A DNA stretch of 64,000 bases, from contig OZ029916.1 in assembly GCA_964023275.1 (NCBI GenBank), positions 15,058,607-15,122,606 of the forward strand, read 5' to 3'. How positions within the stretch are numbered: position 1 is the first letter of the stretch; every line of letters begins with the position of its first letter. The notes under the pieces were generated by a model. The model was given only the letters and a program-made list of their open reading frames with translations, was not told where the DNA came from and ran no database searches. The DNA comes from Norana najaformis (Eukaryota; Annelida; Clitellata; Crassiclitellata; Hormogastridae). Below, piece after piece: positions 41,301-52,119 of the stretch. The position numbers and the translations under genes are program-made.

Positions 41301-44300
41301 CTACTGAACTGAGTTTTTTGCTTTAAACAGCATTGCAGACACTGACAGACTGAAAGGATTATGCAACAGCTGACAGCACATGCACTACGAAATCATGCAG
41401 CCAACCAGAACAAAAACAACACAATATTTGGTCCTGCTGGTACCTGAATGTGATTAGGTTTGCTCTGAGAAACAAATCCAAAATCTTCTTCGCGCACGAC
41501 TTCATTTCCGCACTGATTCTTCATTTTCACAACATTACTTTTATAAATTTTTATAAAAGTAACAGATGTGTAACGCAGCGTCTTTCCCAGCACACATTTA
41601 CAAAACACGCTACTCACACTAACATGACGAACTTGTTTAAAATTCACCTTTACTGTAAAAATGATAATTCTACTACCAGTAGTTTATGTAAACAGACCAA
41701 CAGCCCCTAGCTGTGCTGTGAGAAATATATGACCTGCATAGAAATATTTTATTTTATTACATACAAGAAACTCATGAATGAAGAAGATGGTATTGGCCAA
41801 TTCCAGCAGCTACTGTTTCAAATCTTGATTGCCCTTTCCAAAAGTGTGGGTAACATCACAAGGAATGCAGAGCAGAATAACAAAGCAGCAAGATGCAGAA
41901 TCAGTTTCAAGGGTTGATGTCATTAATAGACAAAAAAGAGCAGAGAGTACAATATTTTAACAAACCATAAAAAGTTCAGGATATAGTGGTAAAGCAAGCT
42001 AAGACACAAGTCTCATGTCAAGATCAAAATGTCACGAAATGAGCTGAACAAAAAGTTACTGGAGGAACTCCAGTAGTGCACCAGTAATAAACCACCTGTC
42101 AACCCACAACGGTTCCAACTCTATGGAAAACCAATCCCAGAAATAATATAGTCTGCAGTACAAAACACGAAAGTAAAGTCAATTACACATAGCGCTGAAC
42201 ACAATGACAAACTTTACAGTTGTCAATACAGTATTTCAGCAGAGTAAATCTAATTAACAATTTACTCATGCATCTCACTACGCTCTTTCATATATAAATC
42301 CAAAGTACATGTAACGAATCAAGTTTATCTGGACAGTAATCATTCAAATACGAAAGCATCCCCACCAAGGACAACTCACTGATTAATACAAACCAGATTA
42401 CGCAACAAAATAAGAGCAGCAAAATGTTAGGATGTGCCCCTTGTATAATACATGTATGGTAATCTTCCGCATTTGGCAGCTAACTTGTCAACAACATGAC
42501 CACCTCAGATAGAGAGAGGAGTGTTGCACACAGCAAACAGCCAATAAATAAGTAAGCAATCAGTAACAGGTAAGCACATCATGCCCTACGGCTGGAAATT
42601 GTATGCAAATCTGGGCAACTTTCTTTCTATTTTTTTCTAATTGTTGTTGTGCATGAACATGACTTCAGAGATCCCAACAATGCTGAGGTACACACCCAAA
42701 TTGAGGAGAACATGAGGAGAACTGCATGCCAAACACAAATTGAAAAGACAATTTGACACAAGTAGCGATTCGTTTCCAACATATCTGCAGCTGTCTTCAA
42801 GGCGCAGCACATTTTGTTGTGTGAACATTGTCTTGAACATTCTTACATGCATTTATAAAAACTTACCCGATTTCATAAATATTTAAACCAACAGAAGTAT
42901 TTTTCAAGAACCTAGAGTGCTACTCACTTATTTTTACTGAAAAATTTCTGCTTGGTAGCAGTGCTCTATCTCCTCTTGCAATCCAAAGTGGCCATAAAGT
43001 TAATGGACACAATTGAAAGATTACATGCTCCAGATTAATTCGGAGAACAACCAGGAAATTTTGTTTTTATAACATGTAGTAATAGTTTTAGTCTGCTTAA
43101 CAAATTTTTGTGTAAAAAACTATTCACAAAAAAACATAAAGAAGTCTTACATTTTGATGAAAAATTAGGAGTTAAGTATTTTTTACATATGCGGCAAAGG
43201 TCAAAGGTTAGTTAGGACCATTACTGCAGTAGTGCTAGGTCCAAAACACAATATTCCATATAAAGCAGAATAGATGCTAATGAAATCAAATCCTCCACCA
43301 AAGAAAACTATTTTTAGGGATGGTAATTATTGAGCCCATAACAGAAAATGAATAAAAATACCTAAATATCTTACGTTTAACTTTTATGGTAAGAAATTAG
43401 TCTCACTTAGAAAACGTTTGAAACATGACGCTACACATAATCAGGACACCAGTAGACAAATGCCAGATACAGAACCACCTTGCCTATGGTCCTTAACAAA
43501 ATGGCAAAAACAGCCACAGCATCAGACAAACCTTGTCATTTATGTACAAGATTTAAGGGTTAAATGTTCACCCATCTGTAAATATTATTAGATGCAGAAA
43601 TATCTGCTGTGCTTAACAGTTGGATAATAACAAAAAACTTAAGTTTCTTGTGATTTTCCTATTTCTTCAAGGGTCAATCACCGTTCACTTAACTCGTAAA
43701 ATCAACACCGTGAAAATCAGTCAAAATCCCAGGTCAGTGCTAAACTGACATGAACACCAAAACATGAAACTCACTAAATTTACTCTCAAGGTCATAATTA
43801 CAGACAGCATAATTCAGCATAAGCTTTTAAATTGGTTTTTATTTTTTAGTGTTTGTGATTAATATCTCATTACATTACTCCCACCCCCACCAATTTATTG
43901 GTAACCATTTGCTGAGAACATGTTCAGCAGACAAATTCTAAATTTCAGATAAAGTACAGTGATAGATGTTCAACTCCATGTTGAGTGTAATACGTTAACA
44001 GTGCTCCCATATGACTATATGACGCCGGTTATTGGCAACTTGCCCCGAGTAGGATGTGACCTTGAGGCCAATGTGTTCGCGATCGATGTTTGTTGTACGG
44101 CAAACCACACTCTTAAATCTTTGAAATATCTAATACATATAATTTACAATTTTCTATTTTAATCAGCCACTTGAAAATCTTCAAAATGTACCTTTCCCAG
44201 TGTCTGCGGCCAAAGCCGCTACCATCCTAGTGTCGTTGACTTTGAGGCCGCCTTCACACTGGGCCTGTGCGAAAGGGTTGGCGAAAGGATTGCTCCTCAT

Positions 44301-44324
44301 CAAATCGGAAATTGATCTCGACAT
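35351..44324 (-). CDS. SLC25A3: Mitochondrial phosphate carrier, upstream copy (six coding exons, 358 aa)
   Basis: This is a complete SLC25A3 phosphate/proton symporter of the inner mitochondrial membrane. Coding exons are 44324-44192, 39155-38842, 38276-38095, 37514-37342, 36779-36669 and 35514-35351, totalling 1077 nt and 358 residues, close to the usual 350-360. All introns are GT-AG and all phases agree. Residues 1-45 form an N-terminal leader ([20 protein letters not shown] onward). Carrier signatures lie at 80-87 (PLDLVKCR), 177-184 (PMEAVKVR) and 278-285 (PADTIVSK). The conserved segments [30 protein letters not shown] and [15 protein letters not shown] are present. An acceptor-like TTTTCAG ends just before 44331, so a non-coding first exon probably lies further upstream. 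It sits head-to-tail with a second copy about 3.7 kb downstream. Confidence 0.95.
35880..36040. repeat. Unclassified interspersed repeat, copy 2
   Basis: Related to 34225-34420 through the TTTGGATCCTTCC and CATTTGGCATTACC landmarks. It lies in the last intron of the upstream SLC25A3 copy. Confidence 0.45.
39156..44191 (-). other. Intron 1 of the upstream SLC25A3 copy
   Basis: A 5.0 kb intron with donor GTACAT at 44191 and acceptor TTCTTTTAG ending at 39156. I see no coding exon in it. Its first 420 bp are duplicated at 45902-46321. Confidence 0.7.
43772..44191. repeat. 420-bp duplicated block, copy at SLC25A3 intron 1
   Basis: It matches 45902-46321 over its whole length with scattered substitutions and no evident length change. 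Both copies start CACTAAATTTACTC and end CTTCAAAATGTAC on the plus strand. The right edge coincides with the exon 1 / intron 1 boundary. The block has no terminal inverted repeats that I can see. Both copies keep a 67-codon plus-strand frame ([20 protein letters not shown] onward) with few differences, which may only reflect recent duplication. Confidence 0.9.
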
Positions 44325-44689
44325 TTTGTATCTGAAAAGATCAAATTCACAAAACTGTATTACGACCAGAAACAGTTCACTCTTTCCGAAAGTTAGGCAA
44401 CTGTAAAAGAACAAAGCCGGTCAAATATGAACGTATCACCACACCAACCTTTCGCCGACTCTGAAGGTGTCTGCAAGAAAGGCAAGCCACGTGACCCAGA
44501 AGGGTTAATCTATTCTTGATTATATTTTCGTGAGCGTCACTCAATCCAGCATTGAACATTAGCGTCCTCTAGTAGTTGACTTTTAATTAGAAAACGTTTG
44601 ACTTAATGCAGCAAAACGAGCTTACATGTTTTCAATTCTCTACATTTATGTAAAGTACCTAACGCCTATATTATTCTATTAAATATTTT

Positions 44690-45008
44690 AATGCTATAAT
44701 GTTAGATTTATTAAATGTTAAGCAGCGCATAAATTCTTTTCTTGTTTTCAACCCGCCTCCGCCAGTGCCTTTAGTCGGGTAGTGCCAGGAGGAGGGCGAC
44801 GTCAGTGGCCTTTGATGCCATAAGATGTCGGAACTAATACTACTACCCTCCTCGAACCAAGCATTGACTGCAGCACGGACAATTTTGTGCCATCTGCTTC
44901 TGTCCATCGTCTCTTGTAGTAACTGGTGGAACGATAATTTATTCCACGATTTGATTTTATCTATCCATGTCATCTTTGGTCTTAGCAGGGTCCGTGCACG
45001 GGGACCCT
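44690..45008 (-). mobile_element. LINE 3' coding end (RTE-like)
   Basis: The minus strand reads PRARTLLRPKMTWIDKIKSW, then NKLSFHQLLQETMDRSRWHK and IVRAAVNAW. The order GRPR..W.D.I..W....L......DR..W..IV is that of the C-terminus of RTE-like LINE polyproteins. It lies about 0.4 kb upstream of SLC25A3 exon 1. A second, more diverged piece of the same family is at 24210-24440. Confidence 0.7.
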
Positions 45009-45100
45009 AAATGGTGTGGCGCCCATTCAACCAGGCAGCAGTGGTAAAGGATCTCACCCGATTAATTCGTTGAAAAATGACCAGCGTCGAGCCCATACGG
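45009..45100 (+). repeat. Interspersed repeat family, copy 2 of 3
   Basis: Matches 63403-63490 directly and 6899-6992 in reverse complement. It directly abuts the LINE 3' coding end at 44690-45008 and may belong to the same element, since its minus strand stays open as a VRSFTTA-like peptide. Confidence 0.7.
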
Positions 45101-45901
45101 TCAGTATAGAAAAATGTATACATTTACATTTCCTGGAGCTCAGAATTCAGAAATGTTTATAATAGTGGGTAGGTGTAACTACGTCACCGATGTTAGAGTC
45201 TATGAATTCCGTGTCTCATAATGGAGCGCAGGCTCGCATCAACTAAGCGCAGACACGCTGAGTGGCTGATATGGGTAAATAATTCTTGCATAACCCCTCC
45301 GCGGTTCTCACCCCACCCTACTGACCTCTGTTAACGGTGAAGCTATAGATCAATACTTATCATGAGGTGACACGGTGGAGGAGGGGATATCGTATCGGCT
45401 TTTCACCTCTGCGACCTGTGATCGAATCCCTGATCTGTCCTGCTAAACTGATGATACTGTCTCACTGAGTGTAACTTCAGTGTCCAAAATATTAAACGAA
45501 CTGATCATGAGCCTATGAAAACCTTTATTTTCGGCTTGTTATTTAGTTGTAGACCTACTATAGGCCGATGCCTTGCTGCGTGGTTGACTGAATGACCGAG
45601 TCTCTCAGTCACTCTGTCACTCGGTCATTCAGACTGGCAGACAAGCAGACACTAGGGCAGGCAGGCAGTCAGCAATGCATCTATGTAGGCTAAGACGCGT
45701 CACGCGTGTAGCCATGGCGCCTAGCTCCATTTAGTACAGTTAGACAGTCACTGGTCGAATTAGTACAGCGAATTACATTATACAAATACTCTTTAGCGGG
45801 CGACTTATAATTGCAATTGTAATCGTGTATTGCCATCTCGCGAACGAAAAATAGTAGGCGTATTATTTTGTGACCGCAACTCACTTGCGGTCAACATGCA
45901 G

Positions 45902-46321
45902 CACTAAATTTACTCTCAATGTCATAATTACAGACAGCATAATTCAACATAAGCTGTTAAATTGGTTTTTATTTTTTAGTGTATTTGATTAATATCTCAT
46001 TACATTACTCCCACTCACACCAATTTATTAGTAACCCTTTGCTAAGTACATGTTCAGCAGACAAATTCCAAATTTCAGATAAAGAACAGTGATAGATGTT
46101 CAACTCCATGTTGAGTGTAATACGTTAACAGTGCTCCCATATGACTATATGACGCCAGTTATTGGCAACTTGCCCCGAGTAGGATGTGACCTTGAGGCCA
46201 ATGTGTTCGCGATCGATGTTTGTTCCACGGAAAAACACACTCTTAAATCTTTGAAATATCTAATACATATAATTTACCATTTTCTATTTTAATCAGCCAC
46301 TTGAAAATCTTCAAAATGTAC
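45902..46321. repeat. 420-bp duplicated block, upstream copy
   Basis: The second copy of the first 420 bp of SLC25A3 intron 1, 1.7 kb further upstream and in the same orientation. Exon 1 itself is not duplicated: beyond the shared GTAC edge the flanks differ completely. Confidence 0.9.
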
Positions 46322-46359
46322 ATTTTGATGAGGTGTAAAATCATCCATAGTCATTATGC

Positions 46360-46645
46360 TTATTAAGAGAGAAATATAGACAGGGACAGGGAGAGGTCGG
46401 GAGGCAGGAAGCTTTGGGGAAGGAGACAAGACAGACAGGGAGAGAGGCAGAAAGATGTGGCATGGAGAGGAAAGAGGAAGAGAGGGAGACAGAGAGAGGG
46501 AAGACAAGAAGATAGGGAGAAAAGGAAGGTAGGAGAGGGTGGAGGTAGGAAGAGAGGAGCAAGAAGGGAGGAAAGGAGAGTGGAAAAAGAGAGGGAGGAG
46601 AGAGAAAAGCAGGAAAGGAAGAGAGGCAGAGAGAGACAATGATAG
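46360..46645. repeat. Purine-rich (GA) tract
   Basis: GGGAGAGAGG-type units over about 285 bp. Open frames on both strands are composition artefacts. Confidence 0.85.
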
Positions 46646-46714
46646 GGAAGCGTAGCATACAGGAAGCAACAGGATTTCCCCAAAATACATTGTGCCAATT
46701 TAGAGGGGAAAGAT

Positions 46715-46925
46715 AGGCTATTCGGTAGGCAGTTGGTTAGAGTGTTCGAGGTGTATCGCAGAGAGTGTGGGTTCGAGTCGCCCCGAGGCGATCACTGTGG
46801 AGCAAGTCATTCGCACACAGTTGGTCAGCGCCACCGATGCTCTGTCGTATATATGGTCCTGTGCACTTCTGAACTTTGAAGGAGGACAATGCTCATAGAC
46901 AGTTGTATTGTATTGTATTATGCAA
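46715..46925 (+). mobile_element. tRNA-derived SINE
   Basis: A-box-like GTAGGCAGTTGGTTAGAG at about 46725 and B box GGTTCGAGTCG at 46770-46780, with tRNA-like spacing. An unrelated body follows, ending in a (TTGTA)n tail at about 46903-46920. It differs from the SINE at 8800-8990, so at least two SINE families are present. Confidence 0.75.
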
Positions 46926-47689
46926 GAAGACGATCGGGTAGAATGAAGTGATTAGATGGTGAAGAGTTTACGAAGATATGTGGGTTGGTAATATTCCAGA
47001 GGGGTAGGCCTATATGCTAGTGAAAGAACACTGTAATTTCTTGTGGTTTAAAAGTTGTTTGGTGATGTTTTAATATGGCCGCGATGGATTCAAATCTAAG
47101 GAAAAGAGAAAATTACGGTAGTCAGTCTAACTGAAGTGAACATTTGTTGGAGTTATTGCAACGGCCATTTTGAAATCGAGCATAGATCAGTGCTATAAGG
47201 TCACGATTGTGAATGAAGCAGGTGCGACAGAAGTTGGAAATGTGATCTGAAGTGGAGAGGTTTGGGTCCAAAGTCATGCGAAGATTGTGGAAGGAGAGTC
47301 GGAGGTGAAAATGGAAGTGGATGAATTAGATGGTAGCGTGTTTGGTGGATAGAGGGGTTAGAAGTTAACTTAAACTGCTCTGGTGAACTAGTTTTGGTAT
47401 GGTTGAAGCAGAGAAGGTTCGATGACAGCCATTTTAAAATTTTGTTGAGGACATCAGACAGCTGAGTGTTGAATGAGGAAAAGGAGTTAGGGGAGAAGGA
47501 TATGAAGATTCGGGTGTCTTCTGGATAAGGACAGTGGTCAACGGAATAGAATTCTAAGAAGGCTCAGCGGGCAGTTTACGAAATGATGTGGTCTTAGGAC
47601 GGAACCTTAATAAGAGGTACCACATGAAAGCAGGCAAGGGGGTTGGGAGCAATGGCCTGCAGCTGTTACAGAATCAGAACCCTGCCCTA

Positions 47690-48135
47690 CTTTCAGGTCC
47701 AGTTTACCCAACAGGCAAACTAGGCAGCTGCCTAGGGCCCCTAGGTAGTAGGGGCCCTGCAGCATCACGGGGCCCATCCGACGGCTCATACAGTTTTTTC
47801 AGTCCTATAACTTCGATAGAAGAATTGCGCTGTAGACAGCTGGACTCTATCATTACAGTTACTACGAATTGTGGAAATATTTAACGATTTATCCAAAACA
47901 AATCGAAATCAAGGTGGCCTCCTGGAAGTTCTGTTTAAGCTTGTGTTCGGAAAAGCGTGGGCTGTTGGGCCCTCGCCCCAGGCCCCACCTGGAGGCTCAA
48001 TATGCCTCAGGCCCCTTCAGCCGTAGTGGAAGCAGGGAGTGGGGTGGAGGGCCTTACATTACCTTGTGCCTAGGGCCCCAATAACCCTCCCGACATGCCT
48101 ACTTTGGTTCCGGTTTGCCCTAACTAAAGTAGGGC
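47690..48135. mobile_element. Possible hAT-like non-autonomous element
   Basis: Both ends carry GGCAAAC..GCCTAGGGCCCC-type sequence in opposite sense, and GCCCTACTTT at the left recurs inverted at the right (AAAGTAGGGC). The interior is rich in GGGGCCC blocks. Such ends are common in hAT-type elements, but no target duplication was established. Confidence 0.35.
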
Positions 48136-48352
48136 AGTATCACAGACGAATGCTAAAGCAGGAAAATAGGCGGAGAAGGAGTATGCTATGATCGATGGTG
48201 TCAAAAGCAGCAGAAATGTCAAGAAGACAGGGACAAGAAACTCGCTGATGACTAACGGCAGAGATTAATACTTTATTGTATAGAGAGACAAACAGCGTTA
48301 GGCCACAGATGTCTAGATAGTTTAGATGCTAAATTACCTAAACATCTATGGT

Positions 48353-48360
48353 TAGGCCTA

Positions 48361-48363
<3 letters not shown>
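48353..48363. repeat. Target-site duplication, left copy
   Basis: TAGGCCTACAT, identical to 49200-49210. AGGCCTA is a frequent motif in this genome, so chance contributes, but both copies sit exactly at the element edges. Confidence 0.7.
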
Positions 48364-48416
<53 letters not shown>

Positions 48417-49199
48417 ATAACCGTGGGCTCAATGCCCGTAGGTGTACGATGCCCGTTTCACAATGTGTCTCCACTCGATTCTGTTCTGAGCTGCATGTCC
48501 AAGTCTCTGCAAGTCCGCGCCACACCACTCCTCAATGTCATCCACCCACTCTTGATGTGGTCTGCCTCTCTTGTTCGTACCTTCCATAATTCCAAACATC
48601 AGAGTCTTAATATTTCCGTCATCCTTCATTCTACAGATATGTCCAAACAATCCAAGTTTTCGCTGAATAACCTTCTGCAGTAGATTCTCGATTATAGCCA
48701 CTCTTTCGTAAACCTCTTCATTCCTAATCTTCTGAGTCCATCCGATCCTTAGGATTTTTCTGTAACATTTTCTCTCAAATGCCAAGACTCTCCGTCGTGA
48801 GTCTTTTGTCAGGACCCATGTCTCACATCCAAACAATTTACGTTTTGCAGATGATGTGGACATATTGGAGGAGGGACCTACAGAGCTGGAGTGCACAACA
48901 CAAATGCTGAATGAAGAAGCAAAGAAATATGGACTGTACATGAACTTTGATAAGACAAAAACAATGGTATTTGGCGACAAAAATATCACCCAGCAGATAG
49001 TGGTTGAAAGAATGCAGCTTGAGAATGTAGAGAGGTTCACTTATCTTGGAAGTAATATGACATATGACCTAGATTGCAAAAGTGAAATAAAGATACGAAT
49101 AGCGAGGGGAATAGCAGTGTTGAAAGCAATGGATAAAACTTGGAAGAGCAGAGCAATCAGCATGAAAACAAGACTGGAGGTATTAAAGACATGTGTATT
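48364..49199 (-). mobile_element. RTE-type LINE, 5'-truncated and 5'-inverted (twin-primed)
   Basis: The minus strand from about 48838 reads LFGCETWVLTKDSRRRVLAF, then ERKCYRKILRIGW, GLFGHICRMKDDG, KRGRPHQEWVDDIEEWCG and a stop at about 48429. A (TGA)n tail follows at 48364-48418. The plus strand from about 48831 reads NNLRFADDVDILEEG, the RT catalytic motif, then KKYGLYMNFDKTKTMVFG, FTYLGSNMTYDLDC and ends VLKTCVF at 49199. In an intact element VLKTCVF comes just before LFGCETW, so the upstream part is inverted. The element is flanked by TAGGCCTACAT at 48353-48363 and 49200-49210. RTE elements are known for very short 3' UTRs and simple-repeat tails. It is a single insertion event and now inert. 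Confidence 0.9.
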
Positions 49200-49210
49200 T
49201 AGGCCTACAT
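49200..49210. repeat. Target-site duplication, right copy
   Basis: TAGGCCTACAT, immediately after the outer end of the inverted RT segment. Confidence 0.7.
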
Positions 49211-51672
49211 ATGCGCCCGAATAATTGCATAGGTCTGCATCTGCATGAATTGAGTGTTTATGACGTCATCAAATATGCCAGTAACGAGGACACGTTTTAA
49301 TTACGGAACAGTCCACAGCCCAACGTATTGATAAGCGACTGCGCTGCAGTCGTACTAAGCTTAGGAACCGTAGACAAGTTAACGATTTCAAATAGCTAGA
49401 TAAGTGTGTCAAATGGCACAAACTTAGGATCATTTCGTTATAATTCATCGATCGTCAAGAATCGAATACAAAATATGGTAATGTAACCTCTGAATTATTT
49501 CTGTGATGATCTACAGATAACTTGTTCCATTAGTTAAAAGCAACCCTCAAGGAGCATAATAGGAAAATAGGAGAGGTTGTCAATCCTATTTTCCTATACG
49601 CAGTCTACCGCATAGGTCTACGTACACGGATTCTCTTCATGTCCTGCGCAAGTCATTAAACATCCAACTCTGGATTAATAAATACTAATCTTTCATGCAA
49701 CCTTACTGACTCAGGCTCCTATTGGCAACTGGCATGGCATGACTCACGCTTACACTTGTGGGTCTGATTATGTCAGGAGCACCGGTGGGCCGCAGTGCTG
49801 AGTCTCCCCTGGCCATGACAGTCTCCTCCGAAGGATCTATTATGGGTAGGCCTACATTCAACCCAGGCGGATATATTTCAGAGCAGATTCTCCCCCGGCG
49901 AGTCTGTTTTTAGAAAAAAATCACCCGCTGAGAATATATTCTGAAACAAAGTATCCGGGGGCATTAATTGTATCATCCCCCGTTGAAATAAACTCTCTCC
50001 GGGAGACTACGTCTTTAATAGATACAAAATCACATTTCGGTAAAATCGATGACAATTTTAGGCAGATCGATTTTGTAACTTTATTGCAAAAATAGTTACA
50101 TGTGACAAGAGCGACATAAACTTTTTTGGGAAAACGAAATAGATATATGCAGAAATGAAAATCTATAAATAGCAAGTAATTGCTTACAACTTTTAAATTT
50201 TCAATACAGAATGAAGCAGCTTTCTCTCGTAGACGAGGTTTCTGATCTTTAGAATATTCTACTGAATATTCTTAATTTGCAATGTAATTAAATCACGCGT
50301 TGTTCACAGCCATTGTTTATAATTATTTTTCGGTGATCTTAGCTTGGTCGTCACGACCAAATAATTTATCATTGTTCTGGCTCTTTGAGTAAAACCAATC
50401 TAACCCGTAAAATTCAGCGAATTACTTCAGAGTCCTTATCTCCTTTGAAGGTGGCGTTGCTTCTGATAACGTAACTCCTTATTTCCATTCAATGATACTA
50501 TCTTCTTAATGCCAGCTTATCTTTTATCCTTTTATTGGGACTACCATTGATTCTTTGACAGTTTGGCCTAATCCGCATGAAAATTAACAGAGAAGCCAGT
50601 GTCAGCTGGCTTCGGGAAGCCAGTGCCTCATTGGCATGCATTAGTGCTGGCTTCTTGACACCAATTAGCATCGGTTTAAACTTTATTGTGATTACCGCCT
50701 GATTCTTCGAAGGCTGGGCCTAATTCGTATAACCAAATCAGAGAGAAGCCAGTGTTATCTGGCATTACGTTCACATGGTTAGGCCTAATATATATTGGCT
50801 GTGACAACAGAATTACTTAGCTAAATGAAATTTGTTTGCCAGGAATCGGAAACATGCAATGTCTGTTGGCTGTTGCTGTATATATAGTCTGGTCAAAGCC
50901 TTTTTCTTACTTCGATAAGAACTTATTTAACCTCTCCGTTCCTCTTTGATGTCGTGAGCGTAAAGTGTAAAGTCTCAGTGCTGTAATTAAATCACGTTAG
51001 GCATTAAAGGAGAAAAACATTTATTTTGTATCCAAATGAACGACCAAAGAATCTAGCAGTCGTTTAACTCCATAAAGTATTATATCGAATCCTATTTAAA
51101 ATAAACTGGTTATAACCGAAATATTGGTCGATTTTAAGTGGGGGGGGCGACTTTGTATCGTAGATGCTAGAGATTCCATTTCAATGAGAAAGACCGTTCC
51201 GAAACAGAATTTCTGCGGAAGACATATTACCCCCGGGGGAGACCGTGCTTGGGGAGACATTTTATCACAACACCGGCGAAAACAAGCTTCCTCCGCTAAG
51301 AGTTTTACGTCAGACATTTCAAAGGGTATAATGACATATAATGTCGCTGGCTAGGCATTTGCATGAGCACTGTGGCCTGGTTTTCCGTCCGTCTACCTGC
51401 CTAACGGCTTCTTGCTACCTGTACGTCTCAGTCTGCCTCCTATAATAACATCGTTTATAAGACTTCCTTTGTAAAAAATTTAACCGAAGTAACAACATTA
51501 TATTTCTAAACATTATATGAATTCTCTGTAAACGTCCTGATTAATTTAATGAATTTTCAGCTGTCGTATTTTGGTTCTATTCTAACCGGATTTCGCGCCA
51601 TCTGAGTCATGTTCAGCGTTTGTCACCGGACCAACTGGGGCGACATCTAACAACCGAAAATACACAGACAAA
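49211..51672. other. Intergenic DNA with unclassified repeats
   Basis: No gene seen. Two GC-rich patches containing CCCCCGG occur in opposite sense at about 49870-50010 and 51130-51310. A pair of imperfect direct repeats with AGAGAAGCCAGTGT lies at about 50530-50660 and 50680-50790. An acceptor-like GAATTTTCAG ends near 51560, just upstream of the next gene, and could mark a 5' UTR exon. Confidence 0.4.
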
Positions 51673-52119
51673 ATGGCTGCTTCCGTCGAGGTGCTGATCG
51701 ACCAGCCGCAGCAGCAGCAGCAGCGGGTTATTCGGATCGGTGACCTTGCGGACGAGATCATCCATGGGCGCCAGATACTGAGGATGTTGCGGGGCTTGGT
51801 CGTCGTGAGCCTCGGCATCCTTGGCTTTTCGACTGCTATGGCCGTGATCGGCTTTGCCTTCGCAGTCACAGCAACCGTCAGCCTCCTCGGTCTCTTTGAG
51901 CAGGCGGGAGTCAACAACTACCTGATGTTCGCCCTGGTTACCGGAGTTCTGTTGCTCTGCCTCTTCACGACGGAACTCCTCGCTTCAATGGCTTGGAACG
52001 ATATACGCAGCTACTATCCACCAAATGACCCTGACTCCGATCGCCGGATTCAGTCTGGTTCACTGCCTCTGTCATCCGTCGCCTCCTCATCGTTGTCGTC
52101 TACTTCTCTGCGTTTCTGA
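51673..52119 (+). CDS. Two-transmembrane protein, paralogue A (148 aa, uninterrupted frame)
   Basis: I do not recognise a named family. The frame opens with ATG in ACAAAATGG, a good initiation context. Residues 1-40 are polar with a short Gln run. Two hydrophobic spans follow at about 41-72 (VVVSLGILGFSTAMAVIGFA onward) and 83-107 (LMFALVTGVLLLCLFTTELL). The second ends ASMAWND at the membrane edge, and a Ser-rich tail of about 35 residues closes the protein. VVVSLGILGF and ELLASMAWND match MVVSLGLLGF and EMVASIQWND in the protein at 62515-62874, so the two are paralogues. There is no signal peptide; both ends are probably cytoplasmic. The intact frame, good start and conserved motifs support a real gene. 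Function is unknown. Confidence 0.75.
   Translation: MAASVEVLIDQPQQQQQRVIRIGDLADEIIHGRQILRMLRGLVVVSLGILGFSTAMAVIGFAFAVTATVSLLGLFEQAGVNNYLMFALVTGVLLLCLFTTELLASMAWNDIRSYYPPNDPDSDRRIQSGSLPLSSVASSSLSSTSLRF

Noticed and set aside
43959-44162. 67-codon frame conserved in both copies of the 420-bp block
   Set aside because: Conservation is explained by recent duplication of the whole block. Changes between copies are not visibly biased to silent sites, and no known domain is present.
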